From assembly GCA_019638395.1 (NCBI GenBank), contig JAHBTX010000001.1:62001-126000 (forward strand): a DNA stretch of 64,000 nt. Reading direction: 5' to 3'. The position numbers were made by a program, and so were the translations under genes. Under the pieces are notes generated by a model. It searched no databases, was not told the DNA's origin, and saw nothing but the letters and a program-made list of their open reading frames with translations. The stretch's first letter is position 1. The number at the start of each line of letters is the position of its first letter. Source of the stretch: Cyclobacteriaceae bacterium. Its GTDB lineage: Bacteria > Bacteroidota > Bacteroidia > Cytophagales > Cyclobacteriaceae. Below are positions 9,701-18,700 of this stretch, one piece after another.

Positions 9701-9883
9701 GTAACCTCTTATTTGCCGGGTCAGTTTGTAGGTGAACGCCTGGCTTATCCGGGCTACATCAATAGTCATAGCCTGAAGGCTGTAAAACCTTCCGTTATTT
9801 TAACCATAAATAAAGAACAGTTTTATGAGTTGTTGGCCGAACATGTGGCAATGGCTGATAAATTTTTGGAATATGTTGGATAA
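6734..9883 (+). CDS. Transporter-like membrane protein with HEAT repeats and cyclic-nucleotide-binding-like domain
   Basis: This 1,049-residue protein joins three parts. Residues about 15-430 form some 12 membrane helices resembling the MFS / ATP:ADP antiporter-like superfamily. Residues about 480-900 are helical HEAT-type repeats (for example SFLIELLSDTNYKVRSAA). Residues about 920-1049 look like a cyclic-nucleotide-binding beta-roll (FFIVYQGEVDYYD, LPGQFVGERLAYPG). The phosphate-binding cassette departs from the usual FGE-AL-x-RxAT pattern, so nucleotide binding is doubtful. The start is GTG at 6734, the first that keeps the complete first helix region. The substrate is unknown; regulation of the transporter by the cytoplasmic tail is inferred from the domain order. 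Confidence 0.8.
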   Translation: MKRNALAFLGVKPEEQGQVWLMLATGFFMGIFIATYQVTAESLFLNKLSDKLDQAFLVSGVLGIISTIVFTFFQNRLKFVTLTISSIALIILATLSIYYFYHFTDEGVQNITLFVMYCLVGPITAILLLCYWGIFGRLFNFKQSKRIIGWIDTGQLIAIILANFLIPATAAFFPDTSNYLIVCNISIAGSLICLILIATNYTLARINTDATVRAETRFSKILGNRYIRLLSIFLIVSMVTLSFNQFTFQTLLNKQYPDQRDLTDFLAYFNGAIYALSLLMQLFVNDRILGTYGIRISLFVLPVVVALLSIGSILAGIFLGYDSALSPQTYIYFFLFVAVTRLFNSMIKDSLESPIYKLLFIPLDNRFRFSIQAKVEGVVNESGRFLAGLFIFLFTLVPFFKIIWIPIVVLGLILAYYKVIQNLYAEYKEKIKSKLEHGGEGQERLEVGYKEITTRLESNLLQEDSSKAVFSFKLLEKIEPGKVGVWVNALMKNPKDTTKEFAQRKMNELKGLSVSENYVIRVDKDKATSDKNLLSRNELDMILNSGGDIQKARILRLARSTDTNDRHYCAELLLHSQNRENISFLIELLSDTNYKVRSAAIKTAIKRNDNEVIAALIENLSQSEYANEAMKALILIGEAALPLLDNAFYRPGQVSTVMLKLVQIIGVIGGNRAKEMLWNKIDYPDKVVVSQVLLALGESGFKAGMSQISRIKYAIESDIGAIAWNLGALTEIGDSEHTRVVRRALHREIQNDIEHIYMLLAMLYDTRSIQLVKENIDSGTAEGITYAVELLDVFLSEQLKMRVIPVLDDLSVSEKIKRLEIFYPRVSLDEKLVLKFLINRDFTQSNRWTKAAVLHQIGEQRIADFNLDLIAQLFNPDLLIRETAAWALHQISPELYTTHVSRLGSEVKRMLDKTVLATDVSPMLFDKILFFQQTELFEDVPGILLSYLADVTKTVIFQPGKTLLVDESNTTDFFIVYQGEVDYYDRANKVTSYLPGQFVGERLAYPGYINSHSLKAVKPSVILTINKEQFYELLAEHVAMADKFLEYVG

Positions 9884-10017
9884 TCCTTTAAATTTCACAG
9901 ATTTTTTAAACTAAGATTGGGGTAAGGTATATTTTTTAAGCTTTGTAATATTTCCTGCTAAATATTCTGATACTCCCGGATTTTGTAAATTTCAGTTCTA
10001 ACAGGTCTTAAGACAGG

Positions 10018-13000
10018 ATGCTGAATTATTCTGTACAGGTTGGCGATTTGAATGAACCCTCACCCGATCCAAATTTTTCGGGCGAGAAGGTTGGTGCTAA
10101 TCCTTTTCCCGGACTAAGACCATTTACATTAGCCGATAGCCATTTGTTTTTTGGCCGCGAAGGCCAGGTGGACGAAATTCTGCTAAAGCTCTACAAGAAC
10201 AGATCGGTAACTATAATGGGCTACTCGGGCAGTGGTAAGTCCAGCTTAATGAATTGCGGTCTTATTCCGGTGCTTTACGGAGGGTTTATGACCGAAACCG
10301 GTCCAAATTGGAAAATCATTACCATCCGCCCGGGCAATTCACCCATTGAAAATCTGGCCAAGGCAGTTGTAAACTTTTTGGTTGATGAAGGTAGAATTGC
10401 ACTTGAAGACAAGCACATCCACAGAGCTATTATAAACTCTGTTTTGCGTAACAGCTCGCAAGGTCTGATTGAGCTTTCAAAATACATACAACAGCATACA
10501 CATGAAAATATCTTCTTTCTGGTTGATCAGTTTGAAGAGTTATTCCGGTTTAAACATGCCGATAACGAAAATGTAAACGAAGCATTGGCTTATGTAAACC
10601 TGATGCTGGAAGCAGTAGCACAACGTACTGTGCCGGTTTACCTGGCCATAAACATGCGCTCTGATTTTATTGGTGAATGTGCTGCTTTTAATGGACTTAC
10701 ACAGCTAATTAATTCCAGTAATTACCTGGTTCCTCAAATGTCGCGCGAACAGAAGCGAATGGCTATTGAGGGGCCGGTAGCAGTGGGTGGCGGACGTATT
10801 TCATCGCGTTTGGTAAAGCGATTGCTTTCGGATGTAGGCGACAACCAGGATCAACTTCCCATATTGCAACATGCTTTAATGCGCACATGGGATTATTGGG
10901 TAGCAAACCGCGAACCCGGTGAGCCAATGGACATTCGGCATTACAATGCAATTGGCCGGATAGGGCAGGCACTTTCGTTGCATGCCAATGAAGCGTATGA
11001 CGAATTAGGTACCCAGGAAAAAAGAATTGCCGAAACTTTATTCAAGGCACTAACCGAAAAAAACACAGAAGGGCTTGAAATGCGCAGACCGGCCCGGATT
11101 TCGGATGTGGCCGAATTAGCTCAGGTTTCTGATGATCAGGTTATTACCGTTGTAGAACAATTTAGAAAAGCCGGCCGTTCGTTTTTAATGCCGGGCATGC
11201 ATGTAGATTTAAAACCTACCACCCAGGTAGAACTTTCGCACGAAAGTTTAATGCGTATCTGGACCAGACTTTCAGCCTGGGTAGAGGAGGAGTATGAGTC
11301 GGCCCACATGTACAGGCGTGTGTCAGATGCTGCGGCCATGTATCAGATTGGCAAAACCAGTTTGTGGCGCCCACCCGATTTGCAACTAGCTCTTAACTGG
11401 CAGAAGAAACAAAACCCTACAAGGCAGTGGGCACAACGTTACGATATTGCCTTTGAACGCGCCATTGTATTTCTGGATACCAGCCGAATTACATACGAGG
11501 CTGAATTAAAAAATCAGGAGATGTTGCAGCGCAGAATGCTGCGCAGGGCCCGCGTTACAAACCTTATTCTGGGTTTGCTGCTATTAATTGCCACAGGATT
11601 TTTCGTGTACGGATTCTTTCAAAGAATTGAGGCGGAAAGGCAGCGTGCAGAAGCTTTGGCAAGTAAAGTAGTGGCTGAGGAAGCTTCTGTTGAGGCAAAT
11701 ACTCAAAGAAAAAAGGCGGAAGATGCACTTGCAACCGTTGAGAAGCAAAAAGATGAACTGGATGAACAATATAAGATTTTGAGGGAACGATCTGAGGCAT
11801 TAAGATTAGCATTGATAGAGGCAGAAACACAAAAAAACAGGGCGGAAAGAAATGAAAAGGAAGCGTTAGTTCAACGTGATAGTGCCCGAATAGCACGCGA
11901 TGAAGCGCGTAAAAACCGTGACTCTGCAGTTTTCAATTATAACAATGCCCTAAGGCAATTGGCTCTAAATAAAGCCCAATCACTGGCCGCCAAATCAGAA
12001 GGTATTGATGACAACCAACTCGCGGGTCTTACTGCCATGCAGGCATACCTGTTCCACACGAAATATGAAGGTAAACAATACGATCCTTACATTTTCAGAG
12101 GGTTATATTATGCTATAGCCAAACTACAAGGCTTCAATTACAATGCGCAAAAAATGCCGGGTAATTCGCGCAACCGCATGTATGCTGTGGCAGTGGCTAA
12201 TCAAAACTCAACTTACTATACAACCGGAAGCGATGGTCGGGTTTATAAAGCCGACTATAAAAATCAAGCGCTTGTGCCACAGGTAATTTATGAGAACAAA
12301 GGATTTCCGAACCGTGTATTGGCCTTAAGCAAGGATGATAAGTTTCTGGTGAACGCAAGCGATTCAAGCTACATGGAGATTATAAATCTTACAGCATCAC
12401 CCAAACCATTGAAAGTTGAAGGGCATACTCGCTTAATTACCGACATTAAATTTTTACCCGATAACTCGGGCTTTATCAGTACATCTTCCGATAAAACACT
12501 GCGACTAACCAATGCGTCAACTGGCGAAAGTAGAAAGTTAATAACACTTCCATACGAACTAAAAGCAATTGATATCAGCCCGGACGGAAAACAATTAGCA
12601 GGGGTGTCGGTAAGCGGAAAAGTTTTGCTGGTCGATCTGGTTTCAAATAAATACAAGGAGATTTGGAGTGATGAGAATGTCATCAAACTTGCGGACTCAA
12701 CAAAATCCATAAAGGTTGCAAACAGAATTTTGTCAGTAGCCTGGCATCCGCAACGGAACCTGCTGGCGTTGGGCGTAGAGGTTTTAAATGATAAACGCGT
12801 AATTCGTGGTACCGTAAAATTGCTCGATCTCCAAACCAATCGAGTTAAAGAATTATCAGGGCATAAAGCCGGAATTTCTGATCTTAAATTCAGCCCCGAT
12901 GGCTTGTTACTGGCAAGTGCCGGGCTGGATAGTAAGTTGCAGATGTGGGTAATTGACCATGAAGAAGACCTTCCTATTATTATGGATAACAACAATGGCT

Positions 13001-13224
13001 CCGTGTGGGATATTGGCTTTACACCAGACTCTAATTACTTGATAGCCTCGTGTAATAATGGCGAAGTTCGGATTTGGCCAACCGATACCCGTATGTTGGC
13101 CGAGCAGGTTTGTCCGAAATTACAACGTAACATGACGCAGGAAGAATGGGATAGTTACGTAGGTAAGGAAAAAGAATTTCCGCACGAATCAACATGTAAG
13201 AGCCTTTTAATTAAGAAAATCTGA
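10018..13224 (+). CDS. STAND-type NTPase with transmembrane helix, coiled coil and WD40 repeats
   Basis: This 1,068-residue protein starts with an nSTAND1-type NTPase: the leader NPFPGLRPF and FFGRE, Walker A GYSGSGKSS (68-76) and a Walker B-like FFLVDQFEELF (about 166-176). Residues about 180-500 form the helical part of the module. An Arg-rich segment (RRMLRRAR) precedes one membrane helix at about 515-537, so by the positive-inside rule the NTPase is cytoplasmic and the rest periplasmic. A coiled coil (about 540-660) and a WD40 propeller (about 720-1040; repeats such as GHKAGISDLKFSPDGLLLAS) follow. The stop overlaps the next start (TGATG). STAND NTPases act as signal-driven switches; the signal and partner here are unknown, but envelope genes in the same operon argue for a trans-envelope role. 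Confidence 0.9.
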   Translation: MLNYSVQVGDLNEPSPDPNFSGEKVGANPFPGLRPFTLADSHLFFGREGQVDEILLKLYKNRSVTIMGYSGSGKSSLMNCGLIPVLYGGFMTETGPNWKIITIRPGNSPIENLAKAVVNFLVDEGRIALEDKHIHRAIINSVLRNSSQGLIELSKYIQQHTHENIFFLVDQFEELFRFKHADNENVNEALAYVNLMLEAVAQRTVPVYLAINMRSDFIGECAAFNGLTQLINSSNYLVPQMSREQKRMAIEGPVAVGGGRISSRLVKRLLSDVGDNQDQLPILQHALMRTWDYWVANREPGEPMDIRHYNAIGRIGQALSLHANEAYDELGTQEKRIAETLFKALTEKNTEGLEMRRPARISDVAELAQVSDDQVITVVEQFRKAGRSFLMPGMHVDLKPTTQVELSHESLMRIWTRLSAWVEEEYESAHMYRRVSDAAAMYQIGKTSLWRPPDLQLALNWQKKQNPTRQWAQRYDIAFERAIVFLDTSRITYEAELKNQEMLQRRMLRRARVTNLILGLLLLIATGFFVYGFFQRIEAERQRAEALASKVVAEEASVEANTQRKKAEDALATVEKQKDELDEQYKILRERSEALRLALIEAETQKNRAERNEKEALVQRDSARIARDEARKNRDSAVFNYNNALRQLALNKAQSLAAKSEGIDDNQLAGLTAMQAYLFHTKYEGKQYDPYIFRGLYYAIAKLQGFNYNAQKMPGNSRNRMYAVAVANQNSTYYTTGSDGRVYKADYKNQALVPQVIYENKGFPNRVLALSKDDKFLVNASDSSYMEIINLTASPKPLKVEGHTRLITDIKFLPDNSGFISTSSDKTLRLTNASTGESRKLITLPYELKAIDISPDGKQLAGVSVSGKVLLVDLVSNKYKEIWSDENVIKLADSTKSIKVANRILSVAWHPQRNLLALGVEVLNDKRVIRGTVKLLDLQTNRVKELSGHKAGISDLKFSPDGLLLASAGLDSKLQMWVIDHEEDLPIIMDNNNGSVWDIGFTPDSNYLIASCNNGEVRIWPTDTRMLAEQVCPKLQRNMTQEEWDSYVGKEKEFPHESTCKSLLIKKI

Positions 13225-14336
13225 TGCATTGGCGAATCCTGATTTTAATTTTTTTACTGAATCGTGTTGCCGTTGCTCAGGATATTGATCCGGAAGCGAT
13301 TTTACTCAGGGCGGGCGATGAGTTTAATGCGGGGCGCTATTATGGGTTGCCAGCTATTTTAAAACCTGTAATTGATTACTCTAAAACCACAAACGAACAG
13401 TTAGTACGAACTTACTTATTGCTAACCCAGGTTTATCTCATTCTGGATGATCCGGCAGGAGCGGAGGACAGTTACCTGAAGTTATTAAAGGCTGATCCCG
13501 AATATGTAGCCAACCCGGCCCGCGATCCGATTGATGTGTATTACCTCAGTAAAAAGTTTACGTCCACCCCTGTTATTACGCCTCATGTGCGTGGTGGCTT
13601 TAATACTTCGTTACCCAGAATTATTTATGATGTAACCACCAGCGGCACGCCAATTGAAACACGTAGCATACTAAAAATTGGTGTGCAGGCAGGGTTAGGT
13701 TTCGATTTAAATTTAACCGACAACATTAGTATTGGCGCAGAAGCCAATTATTCCAACAAAGCATTTAAGCGAAGTACGGTAAAAGGTAATGGCAAATATT
13801 TTGGCGATGACAATCTTTCAACGATTGAACGTCAAAACTGGTTTGATATCCCCATCTATATCAAATATGCTGATGATTCAGGAAAAATAAGACCTTTCGG
13901 GTATGCGGGCTTTGCTTTTAACCTGCTGGTTTCATCGCGCGGTAATAATTGGGAGTTCCGCTACGAATCTGCAGATGGTAATATTCGCGAAATTACAGAT
14001 CGGCCGGAGAATCTAACCTTTAAGCGTAACCTCTTAAATCGTTCGCTTGTAATTGGCGGTGGAGCCAAATATAAAATCGGAAAGAATTTTTTATACGGAG
14101 ACATTCGCTACATGGCTGGCCTCACCGATCTAACTAAACCCAATAAAATCTTTTACGACCGCGATGGAAATTTTGATCAATCCATTGTAAAGTTTGCCGA
14201 ACTAAGCGATTTATTTCGATTAGATAATCTTTCTATTTCAATTGGCTTTATACGCCCCATCTATAATCCCAGAAAGAAGGCTAAATCGCCATTCGATTTT
14301 TTAAAACGCAAAACAAATTCACCCGATAATCCATGA
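13224..14336 (+). CDS. Outer-membrane beta-barrel protein with N-terminal TPR-like region
   Basis: This 370-residue protein has a signal peptide (cleavage likely after AVA near residue 18) and a TPR-like helical region (about 20-105, including EDSYLKLLKADPEYV). The C-terminal half (about 125-350) alternates beta-strands and turns as in small outer-membrane barrels (VQAGLGFDLNLTDNISIGAE, DNLSISIGFI). It overlaps the STAND gene upstream by one base and the lipoprotein gene downstream by four, so it is made from the same transcript. It could be the outer-membrane anchor of a complex formed with the periplasmic WD40 part of the STAND protein (inference). No homologous function can be named. Confidence 0.82.
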   Translation: MHWRILILIFLLNRVAVAQDIDPEAILLRAGDEFNAGRYYGLPAILKPVIDYSKTTNEQLVRTYLLLTQVYLILDDPAGAEDSYLKLLKADPEYVANPARDPIDVYYLSKKFTSTPVITPHVRGGFNTSLPRIIYDVTTSGTPIETRSILKIGVQAGLGFDLNLTDNISIGAEANYSNKAFKRSTVKGNGKYFGDDNLSTIERQNWFDIPIYIKYADDSGKIRPFGYAGFAFNLLVSSRGNNWEFRYESADGNIREITDRPENLTFKRNLLNRSLVIGGGAKYKIGKNFLYGDIRYMAGLTDLTKPNKIFYDRDGNFDQSIVKFAELSDLFRLDNLSISIGFIRPIYNPRKKAKSPFDFLKRKTNSPDNP

Positions 14337-15640
14337 ACAGGTTTTCACTTGCAGTGCTGCTCTTTGCATCACTTATTTCATGCGATACAGAACGTAACAC
14401 TCTGGTGCTTGAGAATAACTTCTTTACCAAGTTTTACGGAACAGATGGTGAACAGACCGGTGTTGATTTAGTGCTAACCCCCGACAATGCAGTTATTATG
14501 GTAGGCAACAGCATATTGCCTGGTCGCTTGCAAATGATTTATGTGGTGAAGGTTGATCTGAAGGGCAATGTACTTTGGGAAAACATGATTGGACTTGCCG
14601 ATAAAAATAATACGGTTAAAGATATTGAATTGCATCCGGATGGGCGGTTAATTATTGCGGGCGAAACAGAAATGGCGGTAGGTAACAGAGATGTCTTTAT
14701 TAAGATATTGAGTGGAGATGGTGCCGAATTAGACAGCATCCGATACGGATTAAACAGATATGTTACACAGGGCGATGAAGAGGTAAACACAATAGCACTG
14801 GTTACCCAGGGGCCTGCCGCACGCTTAGGCTATATTGTGTCCGGCTCTACTACCGATGTATTGTTTAACCCAGCCAAACCAAACGATACAAAAGATGGCT
14901 TAATCCTTCGTTTTACCGATAATCCACTGAGCATCTTACCAAATGATGATTGGAGGTCGAAAGGCGAAGATGACTCGGAGGACGTGGTAGTGAGAGCAAT
15001 TCAGGAAAATGCAAATACCTATTATTTCTTTGGTTATACTAATACAAATAGAGGCGGAAGTCGTGATTACAAGTATTGGGTATTTAGTCTGAACGATAAT
15101 GGTGGCGAAACGAACAACGGAATTGCATTGGGTGTGCCAAACGAAGATGAAAAGTTAAGAGTTGTTTTAAATGTGGATACCTCCGATCCGTTTGACAGAG
15201 GATTCCTGTTAGGTGGCATTGCGGTTGACAATGGGGGAAACAAACGTGCCTATTTTGTAAAATTGAAAAGAACCTTACCGTTTGGCGAACCCTCTGCAGC
15301 CGATGCCAAGCAAGTTTACAGTTTTCCGTTGGGAACAAATGGCTCCGATAACATGGGTGGTTTTTATAGTAATACCAACAATGACTTTCTTATTCTGGCT
15401 ACTCAAAATGTAAGTATAGATTTAGTACAAGACTTTTCCCTCTTTAAACTCGATCGCGAATTAAATCCCGTGTGGGGTGCTTACTCGTTTGGAGGCGAGT
15501 CGGTAGATGAAGCCGGTAATATTGCTCAACATCCGGATGGTAGTTTATTTTTAGTAGGCACCATGACTGTGGGCGCGCGAAACGGCCTTAGAAAAATGGC
15601 TTTGCTCAAATTAAATTCGGAAGGGAAATTCTCGCGATAA
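14333..15640 (+). CDS. Beta-propeller-like lipoprotein
   Basis: This 435-residue protein begins with a lipoprotein signal (ASLISC, Cys17). It consists of repeated blade-like segments with Asp-Gly turns, such as GVDLVLTPDNAVIMVGNS, KDIELHPDGRLIIAGE and AQHPDGSLFLVGT. This pattern is typical of seven-bladed propellers of the SBBP or delta-60 repeat kind seen in secreted Bacteroidota proteins. It overlaps the barrel gene by 4 nt (ATGA) and precedes the giant gene by about 78 nt. It is probably outer-membrane attached, either periplasmic or surface-exposed. Its role is unknown; binding to the giant exported protein is a reasonable guess from the order of genes. Confidence 0.8.
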   Translation: MNRFSLAVLLFASLISCDTERNTLVLENNFFTKFYGTDGEQTGVDLVLTPDNAVIMVGNSILPGRLQMIYVVKVDLKGNVLWENMIGLADKNNTVKDIELHPDGRLIIAGETEMAVGNRDVFIKILSGDGAELDSIRYGLNRYVTQGDEEVNTIALVTQGPAARLGYIVSGSTTDVLFNPAKPNDTKDGLILRFTDNPLSILPNDDWRSKGEDDSEDVVVRAIQENANTYYFFGYTNTNRGGSRDYKYWVFSLNDNGGETNNGIALGVPNEDEKLRVVLNVDTSDPFDRGFLLGGIAVDNGGNKRAYFVKLKRTLPFGEPSAADAKQVYSFPLGTNGSDNMGGFYSNTNNDFLILATQNVSIDLVQDFSLFKLDRELNPVWGAYSFGGESVDEAGNIAQHPDGSLFLVGTMTVGARNGLRKMALLKLNSEGKFSR

Positions 15641-15718
15641 AATCCTGTTTTAAGCCAAAATGGTTACTTTTACTGAGTCTATATTATTCAGAAACTGTAG
15701 TTGGCCAATACCGTACCT

Positions 15719-18700
15719 ATGCCCCTGACTTTACGACTGCTTTCGCGTTTTAAATCGTCATCAGCAGTTGAATCTGTATCAATAATCCACCCCGGCTCTA
15801 CACGCTTTCTTCTTGTTTTTCTGATACTTACAATCAGTATCAATGCATTTGCCCAAAAAACATGGTTACCGGCCACCGGTGGCGATTGGTCGGTTGGTGC
15901 AAACTGGAGTGGCGGAACGCCTCCTGTAGCGGGTGATGTCGTAATCATAAACTCCGATCAGTCAGGAAATATTACCAATGTGCCCACTATATCGTTGGGC
16001 GGGTTAACCGTAAGCGGCAATGCTTTATTTGGTAGCACGGCAGCCGCTACCGTTGCTGTTGTAACCGTTACCGGACCATTAACCATTACCGCAGGCAAAA
16101 CATTAACATTAGGTATTGATGGTTCGGGCTTTAGGGTTAATATGATATTGTCTGCAACCAGTGTTAGTACCATTGCAGGAACTTTGAATGTAACATCGGG
16201 AACTGTAAACAGATTTCTGCAAAACGATGGTGACCTTACCATTACCGGCACTGGTTTAGTTCGCGATAACTTTTCTGTTACTGGTTTTGATAGCGATTTT
16301 ATCTTAGGATCTGGTGCTATCCTTCGGATTGGGTCAACTGTGGGTATAACCACCAGCCCTACAGCCACAGGTAACATTCAGGTTACAGGTGTCCGTACTT
16401 TTTCAACTACTGCCGATTATGCTTATGTAGGCGCGGCCAATCAGGTAACCGGTAATGGATTACCAGCAACAGTAAACGACCTGATTATTGCCAATACGGG
16501 TGGGGGAGGTAACAACACGGTTACGCTCTCATCAAATGTAAGTATATCCAATGCTTTATTTGTTAACACAGGTGTATTTGCCTTGGGTACGAACAATGTA
16601 AATACCGTAGCAAGTGTTAACATGTCGGGTACATCCATTACAGGTACCGGTACTCTTAACTTAGCCGGAGATGTAATCACAAACATCTCCGCAACAACGG
16701 CTTCTATTGCGGCCCCTGTTGCTTTGGGGGCATCGAACCGAACGCTTACTATTGCAGATGGTGCAGCCAATCCTGATTTGATTATTTCATCGGTGATAAG
16801 TGGCACCGGAGCACTTACAAAAAATGGAGCAGGTACAATTACGATATCGGCTTCAAACACATTTACGGGCGGAGTAACACTTAACACCGGTACTATTAAT
16901 GCGAATAACTCAACCTGTTTTGGTACAAGTGCCGGAACAATTACCATAAATGGAGGATCGCTATCCAACACAACAGCCGGTGCCATAACTTTAACCAATT
17001 ACCCTCAAACCTGGAACGGAGATTTTTCATATTTCGGCACCCAGAACCTGGATATGGGGACTGGTAGCATTACATTAACAGATAATAGAAATGTATCAGT
17101 TTTATCCAGTACACTGGGGATTAATGGTGTAGTTTCAGGATCATTTGGAATTAACAAGTCTGGTGGAGGTGTGTTGGTATTGGGCGGGAATAACACCTTT
17201 ACCGGTGGGCTTGGAATTGATGCTGGCCGAGTTACACTTGCCAATGCCGGAGCCCTAAACGCTGGTTCGCCAAATGCAGTTTCTTTTGGTACGGGAAGTA
17301 CGGGTTCGTTGCGTTTAAATGGATTGAGTGTCACCATTTCGGGACTCAATTCAAGTGGTGGAAGCCCAATTGTAGAGAATGCCGGTGCGTCAACAGCAAC
17401 ATTAACAGTTAATACATCCGGTGTAAACAATTTTGCAGGGTTACTTCAGAATTTAGGTCCTGCTTTATCGCTCTCCAAAAGCGGTACCGGTAACTTAGCG
17501 TTAAGTGGTAACAATACATATACCGGAGGCACCACCTTATCAGCCGGTACACTTGCAATCAACAGTGCAACCGCTATCGGAACTGGTGCGCTAACAATTA
17601 ATGGCGGAACCCTCGATAATACTTCGGCCGGTTCAATTACCCTTTCGACCAATAACACTCAAAACTGGAATGGAAATTTTGCGTTTGCCGGAACTCAGAG
17701 CTTAAATCTTGGAACAGGGGCCGTTACCCCCAATGCGAATAGGCAAATAACGGTTAACGCAAGTGAGTTAACAGTTGGTGGCGTTATTGGTGGCGGAGCC
17801 ATTGGTATTACCAAGCTGGGTGCAGGAACTTTAACGTTATCAGGTGCCAACACTTATACAGGTGGCTTTACGCTTAACGCAGGCACCCTAAATATAAATA
17901 ATTCCAACGCACTCGGTGCCACTGGTACTTTTACTATCAATGGCGGAACCATCGGCAATACAACCGGTGGAGCATTAACGACAGCCAATTACCCCATGAC
18001 TTGGGGTGGTGATTTTGCTTTTACAGGAATACAGAATCTAAACTTAGGCACCGGTACCATTACCTTAACCGGTAACCGACAGGTAACAGTTAATTCAAAC
18101 GTTCTTACAGTTGGGGGTTTACTTAATGCTCCGGCATTAAATTTATCCAAAGCAGGAGCCGGAACATTAAGTCTGGGTGCGAACGATGTAACCATCAACG
18201 GACTAACCGTTTCCAATGGAACTTTTAACTCCACCAGTGCTACTCTTTTTATTGCGGGTAGTTTTGTAAACTCTGGTACGTTTAATCACAATTCCGGTAC
18301 AGTTCACTACAACGGAGGTTCACCACAATTGGTAGCGGCAGTTACGTACAATCAACTTATTTCATCAGGTGCAGGTCAGAAAAATGCAGCCGGGGCTATA
18401 ACCGTTAATAACAACTTAACCAACTCAACCATTTTTGATATGGGTGCCAATTCGTTGATGGTGGGAGGGGTTATTGATAATACAGGCGGAAACCTTCGCT
18501 TTACAGGAGCAGCTAATGGGATAGCAGTTAACAGCGGAACAGTAACTTACTATGGGGCATCGCAAACAATCGGATCCGGTTCCTATAATAATTTGGTTAT
18601 CAATCAGGCCGCAGGTCAGGCCTCATTAGGTGGAGCAGTTACCGTAAATGGAATACTTACCCTTACCAATGGTAATCTTAATTTGAATGGCTTTGATCTT

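Noticed and set aside
10018-13224. STAND NTPase as an anti-phage (Avs-like) effector
   Set aside because: It has a membrane helix and WD40 propeller, no nuclease or other effector domain, and shares an operon with envelope proteins; no defence genes are nearby.
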